This document shows positions 1-11,288 of a DNA stretch of 64,000 nucleotides, piece after piece (within the stretch, counting starts at the first letter, position 1; each line of letters begins with the position of its first letter). The notes under the pieces were generated by a model. That model did not search any database and was not told where the DNA came from. It saw only the letters and a list, made by a program, of their open reading frames with translations. Position numbers and translations under genes: made by a program. The stretch is taken from contig WTPW01000020.1 of assembly GCA_009809945.1 (NCBI GenBank), forward strand, positions 694,964 through 758,963, given 5' to 3'. The stretch is from Gigaspora margarita. Lineage: Eukaryota; Glomeromycota; Glomeromycetes; Diversisporales; Gigasporaceae.

Positions 1-135
1 GTTAAGAAACTTAACGATTGTGCACAAATTATGATCGTTAAGAAACTTAACGATTGTGCACAAATTATGATCATTAAGAAACTTAACGATTGTGCACAAA
101 TTATGATCGTTAAGAATCTTAACGATTGTGCATGT
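1..135. repeat. 36-bp tandem repeat with internal hairpin
   Basis: Three nearly identical 36-bp units (1-36, 37-72, 73-108) are followed by a fourth that decays after about 24 bases. Each unit carries the inverted repeat GTTAAG-AAA-CTTAAC and the 10-bp palindrome TTGTGCACAA. The array touches the window edge, so its true length is unknown. A variant of the same motif (GTGCATGTTAGTGCACAG) continues to about 180. No function is visible. Confidence 0.9.
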
Positions 136-412
136 TAGTGCACAGAAATTATGGGTATAATACAATGCATGATAGTGCACAGATTTTAACTTTTCGTGTG
201 ATAACGTATATTTAATTTTTGGATGATCAGTTTCCGTGCAGTGATTATGAAACCCGTGCTTACCCGCATACAATTTTGTATTTATACATGCATTTTTGTG
301 TATCGAGTTTTCATAGGGAAGTAGGCCAAATCTTAAATGTTTTTACAAAGTTAGTAGTAAACTTTTGCACTGATATATAAAACCACAACTATATAAGCTT
401 ACAAAACCATTA

Positions 413-562
413 GGGCTGTGTCATTAATCACCTGATTATTTTTTATTAGAGGCCTACCCCCTCCCCTCCTTCTTAATATAAATTTGGTCAGGTTCCTATA
501 TATCATTTCAACATTTTTACCCTACTCTTCTCTAAAAAATCACCTGATTTTTGTCACTCCCC
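413..562 (+). mobile_element. PIF/Harbinger-like MITE, 150 bp, TTA target duplication
   Basis: The element starts GGGCTGTGTCATTAATCACC and ends ATTTTTGTCACTCCCC. The ends form imperfect inverted repeats of about 24 bp. It is flanked by TTA at 410-412 and 563-565. A second copy in reverse orientation lies at 23479-23627, also flanked by TTA (TAA on the plus strand), and there it cleanly splits a LINE reading frame, which fixes the ends. The 3-bp TWA duplication suits the PIF/Harbinger superfamily; no transposase is encoded, so mobilisation would have been in trans. Confidence 0.85.
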
Positions 563-584
563 TTAACAGCCTATTGTTAAATTA

Positions 585-1100
585 TTAAGAAGAAAGAAAA
601 GTATTAGTTGATGTATTTGCAAGAATGCTACAGTAACTTCTCTAGATCTTAAATGCAATAAACATGGTTTAGAAGAATGAAAGGCACTAGTTAATGCACT
701 TTGCAAAAACACTATATTGACTTCTTTGCTCTTAAATAACATGGATCAGAAAGATGAAAAGCATTAGCTAATGCATTTCTAAAAGTATCTCATTGATCTT
801 AGTTGGAATAATAAATAGAAGGACAAAAGCATTTTGCAAGAACACTATATTGGTTTCTTTTAATAAATAGAAGAATGAAAAGTATTAGTAATGCACTTTG
901 TACATAAACTTATTGTTAGTATCTTTGGATCTTAGTCTTAGTTGGAATAATAAACTTAAGAAGGATGAAAAGCATTTGCTAATGCACTTTTGAGAGCCCT
1001 ACATTGATTTCTCTAGACCTAGTTGGGATATTAAAATAGGATACAAAGACGAAACTTTAGCTAATAAATTTTGCAAAAGTGACTTTTCTAGATCTTAGAA
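585..1100. repeat. Degenerate tandem array, about 80-bp unit, about 7 copies
   Basis: Units share GATGAAAAGCATTAGCTAAT, then GCACTTTGCAAAAACACTA, then TTGATTTCTCTAGATCTTAG. Starts lie near 590, 672, 752, 818, 870, 963 and 1040. The best copies contain the perfect 14-bp palindrome GCATTAGCTAATGC. Copies are diverged by substitutions and small indels, so the array is old. No reading frame runs through it. Confidence 0.75.
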
Positions 1101-1717
1101 CAATACTATACTTTGAGCAATTTAAATTTGTATCAAAAAATGAGGGTTACAAAATTGAAAAAATTTTTTTAAAAAAAATTTAATTTATTAAAATTGTAAT
1201 TGTAAAAAATTTATTAATTCATTTAAATAAATACACAATCACCAATTATATAAATAATAGTTATTTAGCTTTACTAACTATAAAATTGTTTATTGTGCTT
1301 TGCAAAAAGATACAACCTCTGCAAGCCACAATATTATGTGATTCTGTAAATTAAACCTCTTGTATTATGCAAACTTATAATTTAATATTCTTTGTGCCTC
1401 TAAAATAAAAAAAAAATAGCAATAAAAAAAAGTAAAGTAAAACACAGTAGATATAACAAACAGAAATCTATACTTAGCACTATTTTTTATATCAAATTCC
1501 ACATTTTTGATATCTACTATAGTACAAACAACCAAGTGCCAACCAATAAAATTGATAAATTCAAATTGCTAATCCTTCTTTAAAAAAAATAGTAAACAAA
1601 AATACTATCTTAAAATGTTAAATCAAACCAAGTTAAACACTTTCATGGTCTTAAATTTTTTTAAATCTATTTATAAAAGTTATAGCAGGTTGAAGTTTTA
1701 GTATTTTTATAATTAAA
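1101..1717. other. Gene-free AT-rich spacer
   Basis: I see only A/T runs and no motif, inverted repeat or reading frame worth naming in this stretch. Confidence 0.6.
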
Positions 1718-1905
1718 TATAAAATTTGGTCACCTTTTATATATATAAAAAAAGCAAATTTGGCCTTTTTAAACAATTAGTTTTATTTTTATATAGATTA
1801 AAAATTTAAATTTGGCCACTTTATATATAAATATTAGCTAAATTTTCAAATTGGCCTCTTCATATATATAAAAATAAATTTTGAATTTGGCCACTAAAAA
1901 TTTTT
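1718..1905. repeat. Short degenerate repeat (AAATTTGGCCACTTTATATA), 5 copies
   Basis: The core AAATTTGGCC(A/T)CTT followed by a TATATA run recurs near 1723, 1765, 1808, 1842 and 1888, with 35-50 bases between starts. It is a short imperfect array without coding potential. Confidence 0.6.
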
Positions 1906-2939
1906 ATTGGGTGGGACTAGTTTGTCTGCACTGTAGATCAAAGTATCATATAGGTACTCAACCAAGACCATATTTCTTCTATTATTTATATACAAATGCC
2001 AAATAACTTTAGCATGCTATATTTTTGATGCTAAAAAAAAAGAAGAAAACCCTAATTAGAAAATCACAATCTTCATAGTAAAAAATAGGTTTTCTTAATT
2101 TTCTCAACATTTTTTATAGGATACCCTTCTTTCAGAGATACATTTTATAGAAAGTTCTTGCTCGTGCACATCTAACAAGCTATTTTTCATATCAAGATCT
2201 TGAAAACTCCAAAAGAATCTTGCAAAAGAAGGCAAAATAATTGCTCATCTTTGAAGAGGCCATGCATTACTGGGTAATGTTAGTTTTTTATGTTTTTCGT
2301 ACTATTCGATTTGTTGAAACCCTGGCACTTAATTGTTTTAAGAAATATTGAATATTATGACTAACTTTGAATAAAAATTTTAAAAACAAGATTTCATAGT
2401 TTTATATAATTTTTGAAAATCATATGATAAAAAATTAGGTGTAACATCTTGATCGACTGATATCTTAGTTAAGTAATTAAAATAAAAACTATATATGCAA
2501 ATATAAATAAGATAGCTGCATTACGCTATTATACAAAACCAGGAACGTAAATTTGAGTAAGCTGGATTAAATGATTCAAGCACTTTTAAGATTTTATATA
2601 GTTTGAAGAAATTATGGGCAAAGTTCTGAATCAGTTTTATTTTTCTAATGCTGAAAAAAATTTAATTTGCTTATCATAAGAAGTCAAAATTAGTTAAAAT
2701 CTTAACAAGAAATGAATCAGCAAATGCAGTAAGCTATATAATTTTTGTGTATTAAATTATTAGAATTCAGTACTGTATATAGTAGTATTTGTGGAAATTT
2801 TTTAATATTAGGCACTTGGTATTTGTTTATATTGTAGAAGTGAATTCTTATACAAAATACATATATACAATTGCTAAAGTTTAGTATAGAAATTATTTTT
2901 TATAAGAATTTCTGTAACAGATCTTACTTACTATTCTAG
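1906..2939. other. Gene-free AT-rich spacer
   Basis: No reading frame, long inverted repeat or tandem array is visible to me here. Confidence 0.55.
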
Positions 2940-3284
2940 TCATTGCAGTTAATTATACATATACACTCTCTTGATACAAGTCATTAAAGGAAACAGATTA
3001 ATTTTCATACTTATTTTGGTAATTTATTGAATAATAAATCATTAAAGTTAATAATATAACTTTTAAAACATAAACTTTAAAATGAACAGAATTATTGAAG
3101 GTTTCAAAATAGTAAAAATTGGACAAAAAGTTTTTTTTGGTGTATGCTATATACTTAGATACTGGCAGCACCTGTAACATTAGACATATAATTGTTTTTC
3201 GGCAAACAATAAGCATATAAGTATCAAACTTACATCAAAGTGCTAAGGTAATCTGTCATACTGTACATAGATACATAATACACA

Positions 3285-3763
3285 ACCCACCAGGGGTCTA
3301 GACAGTTTTGCAGTAACGTGATATGGCATATGAGAATTAACCAATCGGAGAACATAAATTTTAATTATTCTAGATCAAGTCTAACATCAAAACAAAACAT
3401 GTGTACAAGAAAAAAAAAAAAGTGAAAAAAGTGAAAATACTTGAAAACTAGTGTTTAAATCGGCCTTAAAAACTATATAAAATTGTCTGAAACACACTTT
3501 TATATATAGATAGTGATCTGCTAAGCCTATATCCATGAACTCTAACAGGACCCCGAATAATACATATAGAGGTTATATTGGCTTTAATATAAACTTTTTG
3601 TAAATTTTATCCACTTTTTGTTAGAGCTAATTAACCTTTATAATATAAGCTTTAATATTTAAATAATTTATCCATTTAACAAATATAACAAATATATTTT
3701 ACTTTCAAAAATTTTTTTTTAAAAAAATTTTCCTTCAAAAAAATTTCTTCAAAAAAAATTTTT

Positions 3764-3799
<36 letters not shown>

Positions 3800-4105
3800 T
3801 TGGTTATCCAAATTTTAAATATAACCTATCTAAAATTTATAATTTTATCCATTTTAAATAACATAACATTAAAGGCTTTTATCCACTTTTAAATATAACA
3901 TTTTGGCCAATATCCGCTTTTCAAATATAACATCTTAGTAAAAAAGTGCCTTTTTTATCCAAAATTTCAATATAACCTTTATATGTATTATTCGGGGTCC
4001 TACTCTAACCCTAACTTTAACAATAAAGCCAAAAAGTTAATTTGAATATGCCATACCACGTGATGGTCACATTACTGCAAAAGTGTCTAGACTCCTGGTG
4101 AAGTC
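3285..4105. mobile_element. Inverted-repeat element hosting a nested MITE
   Basis: The left end (about 3285-3347, containing CACCAGGGGTCTAGACAG and TTTTGCAGTAACGTGATATG) is repeated inverted at about 4036-4105 (CATTACTGCAAAAGTGTCTA, then GACTCCTGGTG). The arms are about 60 bp with several mismatches. The centre is almost entirely the separate MITE at 3547-4001. Removing that MITE leaves a roughly 360-bp MITE-like element. I could not find a convincing target duplication, so ends are approximate. Confidence 0.6.
3547..4001. mobile_element. AGGACCCC-family MITE, 455 bp, 8-bp target duplication
   Basis: Both ends read AGGACCCCGAATAATACATA inward, with about 31 bp of near-perfect inverted repeat. 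The element is flanked by ACTCTAAC at 3539-3546 and 4002-4009. The interior is a loose succession of AATATAAC and TTATCCA(CT)TTT motifs plus long T runs, and has no coding capacity. Eight-base duplications occur in hAT, P and Merlin elements; the termini alone do not decide between them. The closest relative in this window is at 11983-12162. Confidence 0.85.
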
Positions 4106-5468
4106 TATAGAACACAGGTATACACCAAAAAGAATTGTTTTCCTGAATTCTACTATTTCGAAAACTTAACACTCACACTAATAATTAATAATCAATTAAA
4201 TAATTATGGTTAATAATACATCTCTTAAAGATAATCATTAAAATGATTAGAATTAGACTTTATACTCATACCAGTAATTTAAATTATGGTTAATCATACT
4301 TTGTTTTAAACATAATCATTAAAGTGAACAGAATTAAACTTCATATTTACATTGGTGATCTATTGAACAATTAATTGATTACAATTAATCGAAAAGTAAA
4401 CAGAATTAAGCTTCATGCTTGTCTTGAAACACAATGGTTAAAGTGAACAGAAACTTCATTCTCATCCTAGTAATTTACTCGGTAATTTATGAATGATTTA
4501 ACAAGTACAGTTAATTATATATTTTCTTGAAAAATTATTGCTAAAGCAAACAGGATTTCACATTCACACTGATAATTTATTGAACAATTAAATGATTATG
4601 GTTAATTATAGATTCTTTTGAGATGCAATCCCAAAATTATTGTGGTTTGTATAATTATATGACATCTATGATAAATTTTTTTATTATTAAATGATTGTGA
4701 TTGTAATCACAATTGCTAAAGCCAGCTAATTTATTATAAACATGAGCTTGACACTCATGATAAATTGACTATCTTTGGTAATCATGATCACAATCACAAT
4801 TATTTAAATCTAAAAAAATTAAGCATATGCAAACCAAAATAAACTACATGCTTGCCATGGTGATTTATTGAATAGTTAAATAATTATGGTTAATTATATT
4901 TTCCATTGAAACACAATCGTTAAAGTGAACAGAATTAAATTTTATACTCATGCTAGAATTAAATGATTACATTAATTATTCATACATTTTTTGAAACTCA
5001 ATCGTTAAAGCGAACAGAATTAAACCTCATACTGTATTTCTCCTAAAATACAGTCATTAAAATGAACAGAATTAAACTTAATACTCATACTGGTTATTCC
5101 ATAGATCAATTACAAAATGATAATGTAATCATTTAAAGAACAAATATTGAAAATTTTCCCACAATTTGGTCATGTTTTTGGATCCTGATAATCAAGAATA
5201 TTAAAGTATAGAAACCCAAAATTAAATTATAAGCTTATATAATAAATAATAAAATATAATAGATAATATTGATAGATAAAATTAGCAAGCTTAAACATGC
5301 CTATTATTAACACTTCATTATGTTTGTTTTCCACAAAAGCATTAATTAAAAAATGGTCGAATTCTGATCGGTGATAAAGATAATGGTAAATAATCACATG
5401 AACATTACTGATTACGATTTTGTTATGTAATCGTGCATTAGTTTTTCTAATTCATCTGTAAACTGCTA

Positions 5469-5787
5469 CCGTATGTGTCCGAAAATAAGCTACCTTTTTT
5501 GGCCAAAAAATTACACGAAAAAACGTGGGGTAGCTTATTTTCGAAATATAGAGTTTTTTGAAAAAATTAAAAAACGTACTAATAAAAGGTTATCCAAATG
5601 ACACAAAATTTTTACTGTAGGTGTATTTTGATGTCCTGAACAAGGTTTCTTAATGGCACTATTGAGGTTTACTTAGTAAAATTTAGACTTTTATATGTAG
5701 CAACTGCTAACGGGTTTTTTAAGATTTTTGAAAAAAATCAGGGGGGCAGCTTATTTTAGGTACTAGCTTATTTTCGGACATATACGG
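5469..5787. mobile_element. Mariner-like MITE, 319 bp, TA target duplication
   Basis: The ends CCGTATGTGTCCGAAAATAA and, inverted, CCGTATATGTCCGAAAATAA form about 25 bp of terminal inverted repeat. TA flanks both sides (5467-5468, 5788-5789). Each end also carries an inverted second copy of the GTAGCTTATTTTCG motif, so each terminus can fold on itself. There is no transposase. The TA duplication fits Tc1/mariner. Remnants with the GAAAATAAGCTAC motif also occur near 52980 and 53085. Confidence 0.75.
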
Positions 5788-5859
5788 TATATTGCAGTAG
5801 AGATGACTTTATTGCTATATGATAAAAAAATATATTATGAAAAACATATGGGAAAAGGT

Positions 5860-7060
5860 TCGCTATCCAAGCAAGCTCTAGCATTATATACTCAAACTTC
5901 AATGCCTACGACAAAGTCTCTAGGCTAGGACTAGTTATTTGAACTTGCACCAATAGTGTACCAAACATTCTCCTAATTTGTCGAACACATAAACTACTCA
6001 CCTTTTGGTCCCCAAATTCCCTAAACTTCAAGGTCCTAAAAAAGCCCGCCTACTACACAAAAACCCCAAACACAAGAAAGATAGCTAACATATCCATATA
6101 GTTAAAAAGAGGATTGGAGTGTCATCTTTCAGGATCGATTTCAGGTCCTTGCACTGCTACTGCAACCACGGAGCCTAACTATCCACTAATAAGTTCCTTG
6201 CATTACCAATGCAGCCGCGGAGCCTAATTATCCACTCGTAAGGGTCCTTGCATTGCCACTGCAGCCGCGGAGCTCAAAAATTGATATTGATGGTCCTTGC
6301 ACTGTACTACCACTGTAGTCGTGGATCCTTAACCATTCAATATATCGCCCAACCAAACTGATACTACTAATACTTGCAGGACCACTAAAATGGAGTTAGG
6401 GAGATTGAGCCAGTCTTTACCAAGGCGTGCGATAACGAAACAAAAGATAATTCATTCCTTAACGTCCGCATGTCCACAGCCTCTCTAGCACTACTTCAAT
6501 ATATCCTATTTACCGATTTTTATAGGAACCTGCTAAATTCATGTCATCCCAATAAAAAACAATAAAAAGCCTCGACCAAAGCACTGGACTAACCATAAAT
6601 GACAAAAATCAAAGGTGATCCAATAAAGTCAACTGATGATCGCTTCGTCACGAGCTAAACTCATCGTGTCAGAATTTGAAAGCTTGCACAGCCACAAGTC
6701 TATCAAAATGAAATCCACAAAAATCGATTTCATATGGCATTAAACAAATTTAAGCAAATCAAAATTTATATGCTCTTTATCTAATTTAGCATTAGATCTG
6801 CTCAGTATGTATGACTATCCATATAGGTAGCAAGGCATAACAGGTAATAGACAGAATTTAGAAGATGCGCACAGCCACAAGTTTATCAAAATGAATTACA
6901 CTTCATATGACATTAAACGTTCAGTATACACGTGATGTCAATGCGCATCAAATGATCAATTTGAATACGCCGTCCAATAAGATTTAAGAAATCGTACACA
7001 GTAAGTTGCCTGTTAACAATACACTTCGTACTTCGTACTACGTTCCTGGTATACTAAAAT
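5860..7060. other. Less AT-rich island, no reading frame recognised
   Basis: This stretch is visibly richer in G and C than its surroundings and contains the 50-bp repeats at 6145-6330. A diverged duplication is present around the phrase CACAGCCACAAGT: 6689-6750 against 6866-6915. I find no open frame above about 60 codons and no protein I recognise. It could be a decayed retroelement or non-coding repeat; composition is the only sign that it came from elsewhere. Confidence 0.4.
6145..6330. repeat. 50-bp GC-richer tandem repeat, 4 copies
   Basis: GGTCCTTGCATTGCCACTGC followed by AGCCGCGGAGC recurs with starts near 6145, 6194, 6244 and 6293. The fourth copy is most diverged. The unit contains partly self-complementary TGCA-rich stretches. 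No coding frame runs through the array. Confidence 0.8.
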
Positions 7061-7488
7061 AGTCATTTACTTTAATTTCTCTAAAATAAACACACAATTT
7101 AGAAAATTCTACGAATCAATTCTTTAATCAATAGTTATTTAAACATCTTCTTCAATAAGGTCATTAATTGAAGTCCTAAAACTTATGGTATAACGCTAGC
7201 GATACCCCACCTATGCTTGCAAAAAAAAAAAAGAAAAAAGAAATTTAGGATTAGGACATTAGAATTAGACTTTATGAAAAGAGTATCATTATATGTAAAA
7301 TTTTTGTTCCTGCATTTTCAATTCATGCATAAAAACTGATTTAGGTCGAGTGTTTCGCTTCACTTTATTCTTCTTTTGCATGTATCGGATCTTAGCTGAT
7401 CAAAATTAGTCAAATTTGCAAATGGGTAGCAGATATGACGAATTCGGCAAAAAAATAATGCACACAAAACATTAATTATAAGGATTAA

Positions 7489-7565
7489 TTAAAATTACGT
7501 GATTTTGATATCATTTGATTCATCTTATCGAGACAAATTGAATGGTTCCAAAATCACGTAATTTT
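7489..7565. repeat. Long palindrome related to the 53.1-53.8 kb array
   Basis: AAAATTACGTGATTTTGATA begins an arm of about 37 bp whose inverted partner ends at 7565; the centre is TTATCGAG. The core CATT(T/C)GATT near TCTCGAGACA is the same as the core of the palindromes at 53130-53800. It stands alone here. Confidence 0.7.
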
Positions 7566-8595
7566 GATCAATGTATGGTAAATCACTTAATTTTGTTTAT
7601 TACAAGATAATTTTTTGTGTGCTTACATTTTGCCCTTTTCCGGCCATATGTTTGTTTCATGGGTATAAAAATTGACCAATAGGGGATTTCAAAGTTAAAA
7701 TTAGAGATTTTATTTTTCCGATTTATAATACAACATAGTAAAAATGCTATTGAAAAAAATCCTATTTATTTTCGAGACGCATCACTTATTTGTTAACTTT
7801 TGAAACCCAATCAAATTAATTGTAAACTGGATGGCGTCAAGTAAATATAAAATCTTAAAGCTTTAAAATTTTATGATTTAAAGGATAATAAAATCATGAA
7901 AATGTATATGAACTTGGTATATTTAGAATCCAGAATTCATTATAAATTTTTTGGATCTTAAACTATAAATACCATTATGTGTGTTTTACGAAGATTCTTG
8001 ATCCAAAATCTATCCCAAATTATTCTTTTATGATCAAAATTGAATAAATTTTTAAAAATGAATCTTTTAAACTTTTATAAATTTTATTACGATTTGAGAA
8101 AAAATTATAAAGTATGATGCTACTATTATGTATGGTCTACGCTATTCCGTACACATGCAAGAGCTTGATAAAGTCTTGAAAATTCTAGCAAATTAGCCTT
8201 GACTATTTTTTTTGGAAATTTGTTTTCTGGATTATGTTTTATTTAATTATAATCTTCACTCATAGTAATGATTATTACTAAATCTCTTACTGGATTTCAA
8301 AAGTAATTATTTTAATTTATAAAAGATATCTGCTGAAATAAAATATCACACATGGCTGAAATATTTTAATGTAAAATGGAACCCGGCAGTTCATACTGTA
8401 AATATTTCCCCCTATTGCTGTACACAGAAAAATTAGCCATATCTTTTTATTATTTTTTGGGGCCTTTGCATTTTTCAATTATAAATAGAAATTGATTTAC
8501 TGATAAGAATTTAGATACTTAAAAAAGAATTTTATTTAATAGACTCGTACACTCAATCATCAATTAACACTTATCAGTCGAACAAAATAAACTCT
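7566..8595. other. Gene-free AT-rich spacer
   Basis: I see only AT-rich sequence without an open frame or organised repeat. Confidence 0.5.
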
Positions 8596-8603
8596 ATCGC
8601 CAT

Positions 8604-8751
8604 AGGACCCCGAGCTATTGATAAATAGGTCAGAGGAAACCAAAAAAGGAAATTTTGGTAGAAAATCACCAAACATTGCATTTTTAAATAGTAAATTTTA
8701 TAAAAATAAGCAAACTAGTCACTGACCTATCTATATATAGCTCGGGGTCCT
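8604..8751. mobile_element. AGGACCCC-family MITE, 148 bp, 8-bp target duplication
   Basis: The ends read AGGACCCCGAGCTATTGATA and, inverted, AGGACCCCGAGCTATATATA, with about 30 bp of inverted repeat ending in GGTCAG. It is flanked by ATCGCCAT at 8596-8603 and 8752-8759. The interior is non-coding. A single left end of the same subfamily lies at 52801. Confidence 0.88.
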
Positions 8752-9551
8752 ATCGCCATCTCAAAATGATATTGTATTTTTGAGTTTTAGCCATTTTCAT
8801 TGCAAAGGCCCATTTGATTTAATTCATTTTGCATAATGATTAAAGTAACAATAAATTTTTAATATTTAAAAACCTTTGTTAGGTTTATATACTTATATCT
8901 ATCTCAAAAGAATATTTTTGTTGCACAAACCAACTACTAGTTGCATGCATGTGCATATAAATTTTTTTATATACACATATAAATTTATTATTTCTGAATA
9001 ATACCAATTTTAAAATTATTATACCAATATATTTTATATTTTTTGTTAATAATTCCATATATTTTAGATATTATTTCAAAATTTAAGCCAACTTTGCTTA
9101 TATTTTTATTCATTTATTTTCTTTCAAAGTTTTTTTAACTATTTTTATCCTATCTCATATTTAGACTAAATTTTTGTACAATAAAATTTTAAAGTTTTTC
9201 TTGCATATTATTTTTTGTACAAGCTCCTTATTTAAATTTAATTGCATACTTGTGTATATGCATTTAGAACTTTACTTGCACAAAAAAACTACTTGCATAT
9301 ATGCACATTGTGCAAGATAATTTTAAATACTATTACAGGTTTTTTCTTATAATATATTATCTAATATGCAAATAATATTTAACAATCTTATTGTTATATT
9401 TTGTACAAAGTACAAAGATTATTTTTGTAAAATCATATATTATATAAAAGTAAAATCTATATCAAGATTTATATTATATATAGCTATAAAGAAAAGCATA
9501 TATGTATATAGTCATAATTGTAAATTTAAATATAAGTCAACTATTATATTT

Positions 9552-9683
9552 TCTTTTTATAGAACTTTATTGTTACAAAGATTTGAAATTGTAATACAAT
9601 ATACTATTATTATATTATCTTTTTATAGAATTTTATTGTTACAAAGATTTGAAATTGTAATACAATATACTATTATTATATTA
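9552..9683. repeat. Two near-identical 66-bp tandem units
   Basis: The segment starting TCTTTTTATAGAACTTTATT at 9552 is repeated at 9618 with about one visible difference. This looks like a recent duplication next to the MITE at 9693. A 108-codon frame crosses both units, but it is compositionally just A/T-rich sequence and I do not call it a gene. Confidence 0.85.
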
Positions 9684-9692
9684 TATATTTAA

Positions 9693-9851
9693 GGGTGCTG
9701 ACATTTATTAGGTAATATTTTAGGGGTGGGGGTCAAACAAAACCTTACCTCATATAAAAATTATAGCCAATCAAATTTAGCTAAATATATTACCTGGGGG
9801 TGGGGTATGCCTCTATAGTAAATGGATATTAGGTAATAAATGTCAGAGCTC
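9693..9851. mobile_element. PIF/Harbinger-like MITE, 159 bp, TAA target duplication
   Basis: The ends read GGGTGCTGACATTTATTAGG and, inverted, GAGCTCTGACATTTATTACC. TAA flanks both sides (9690-9692, 9852-9854). The subterminal regions carry G-rich GGGGTGGGGG tracts. There is no coding capacity. The 3-bp TWA duplication supports PIF/Harbinger. The end sequence differs from the MITEs at 413 and 10168, so this is a separate family. Confidence 0.8.
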
Positions 9852-10167
9852 TAATTGTAAAATCAGATTTTCTTTATTAAAATCTCTATATTTTATTATA
9901 TGCACTATACAAAATGCATTTTAACTTTATGTCTATATATAAAAATTATTAAGGCCAAACAAAGTAATAGTAGTGCTGAGAATTATATAAATTTATCTAT
10001 AATATTTAATTCAGAATTATATATTCTGGCCATTTTGATGGGTTGATAGTAAAAATGGGTAATAAAACAGTTTTGAATAAAAAATAGTTTCTTAATAGAT
10101 TTATACTTTAGAGATTAATGAAATTATTATCAATTGACAAAACTCTAACAAATTTAATTTAATATAA

Positions 10168-10422
10168 GGCTGTTCGAAATTACAATTTCATTTATCGTTC
10201 TCCCCCCCACCAGCTCTAAGAGCTCCCCCCTAGAATTAAACAGGCCAATCAGAATGCTCATCTCGTTTTCAGATTCAAATAAGTCACGTGCTTATAAGTC
10301 AACCAATAATAATGTGTTTATTTTTTGCAATTTTAATATGTTTGTTTAATTTGACCCCCCTCCCCCCACCACGCTTAAGCTCCTTAAGGGAACGTTAAAC
10401 GAAATTATAAATTCAAACGGCC
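10168..10422. mobile_element. PIF/Harbinger-like MITE, 255 bp, TAA target duplication
   Basis: The ends read GGCTGTTCGAAATTACAATT and, inverted, GGCCGTTTGAATTTATAATT, with about 33 bp of inverted repeat. TAA flanks both sides (10165-10167, 10423-10425). Both subterminal regions carry C-rich runs next to AAGAGCTCC or AAGCTCCTTAAG. It is non-coding. Confidence 0.82.
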
Positions 10423-10425
10423 TAA

Positions 10426-11281
10426 CAATATACTGTAGTTGTTTTTTTTTTAAACTTTTTCCTACTAAATTTTGTTTTTTATAAAAAAAGGTAGTACTAC
10501 AAAATTCAACAATTTTATAAAAATAAACTTTTAGTCTTAAATTACATTAATTCTGTCATAGTTAATTTGTTACTAGTAACTTTATATCCTGACAAAATCA
10601 AAGTTTTGATAAGTTGTTTGTATTATGCTATTATTGATAATTTTGATTAATGTTATAATTCTTGTTTATTAAGATTGAAATTTGTTCAAATCTGGCATTA
10701 GTCAGAAATTAATTAGTAAAGTTGTTTAATATTTTTATGTAATATAAATATTAATTTGAGGAATCTGGTTGAGCAATTATTCTAATTTGGCTTAATAGTT
10801 ATAAAGTATTCTAAATCAGAACCTAGATAATTATATATAATATGAGAAAAATAAAATCATAATATTTGAATAAATTTATTTAAAAAAGTTTTAGAATTTA
10901 TATCTACTTTTATACATACTATATATAAAATATTTTAAAGTTTAACCAAATACATAGTTCTGACAAACTAGATTTCTCTTCAACTTAGGCTAAAAATATT
11001 TACTCCCAAATTTTAACACTTGATAGTTTTAAATCATCATTTTTTATACAAGCCTTTATTATATTCAACTATACAGGGCCTTATTCTACCAAATATACTA
11101 TTTTACTATTTAACTTTATTTAGTTGTATTATGCTTAGCTTATAAGTATAAATAACCAGAATAAATATATAAAATAAGCTATTAAATTTTATTTTATGAA
11201 TATATATATTACTATTTAATTTCACTTAATATGCTACAAGTATTTATAAGAAATATATATCTAAAATTTTTATAAAAATAG
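10426..11281. other. Gene-free AT-rich spacer
   Basis: No gene, inverted repeat or array is evident to me between the MITE and the SINE. Confidence 0.5.
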
Positions 11282-11288
11282 AGCATGA

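Larger units (their letters stand above)
2940..5120. repeat. Degenerate tandem array around an AAAGTGAACAGAATTAAA core, split by an insertion
   Basis: The core AAAGTGAACAGAATTAAAC, followed by TTCATACTCATACTGGTAAT and an AT-rich stretch with TTAAATGATTATGGTTAATT, recurs about ten times from 4150 to 5120 (for example 4318, 4390, 4437, 4914, 5002, 5050). Two to three more copies lie at 2940-3120. The gap between the two groups is occupied by the inverted-repeat element at 3285-4105, so that element probably landed inside an older continuous array. Unit length is roughly 70-120 bp and variable. Confidence 0.7.

Noticed and set aside
1-135. CRISPR-like direct repeats
   Set aside because: The units abut with no spacers, and composition and context are eukaryotic; it is a tandem minisatellite.
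9366-9692. 108-codon open frame
   Set aside because: It is AT-driven and largely a translated 66-bp duplication, with no domain or neighbouring gene signal.
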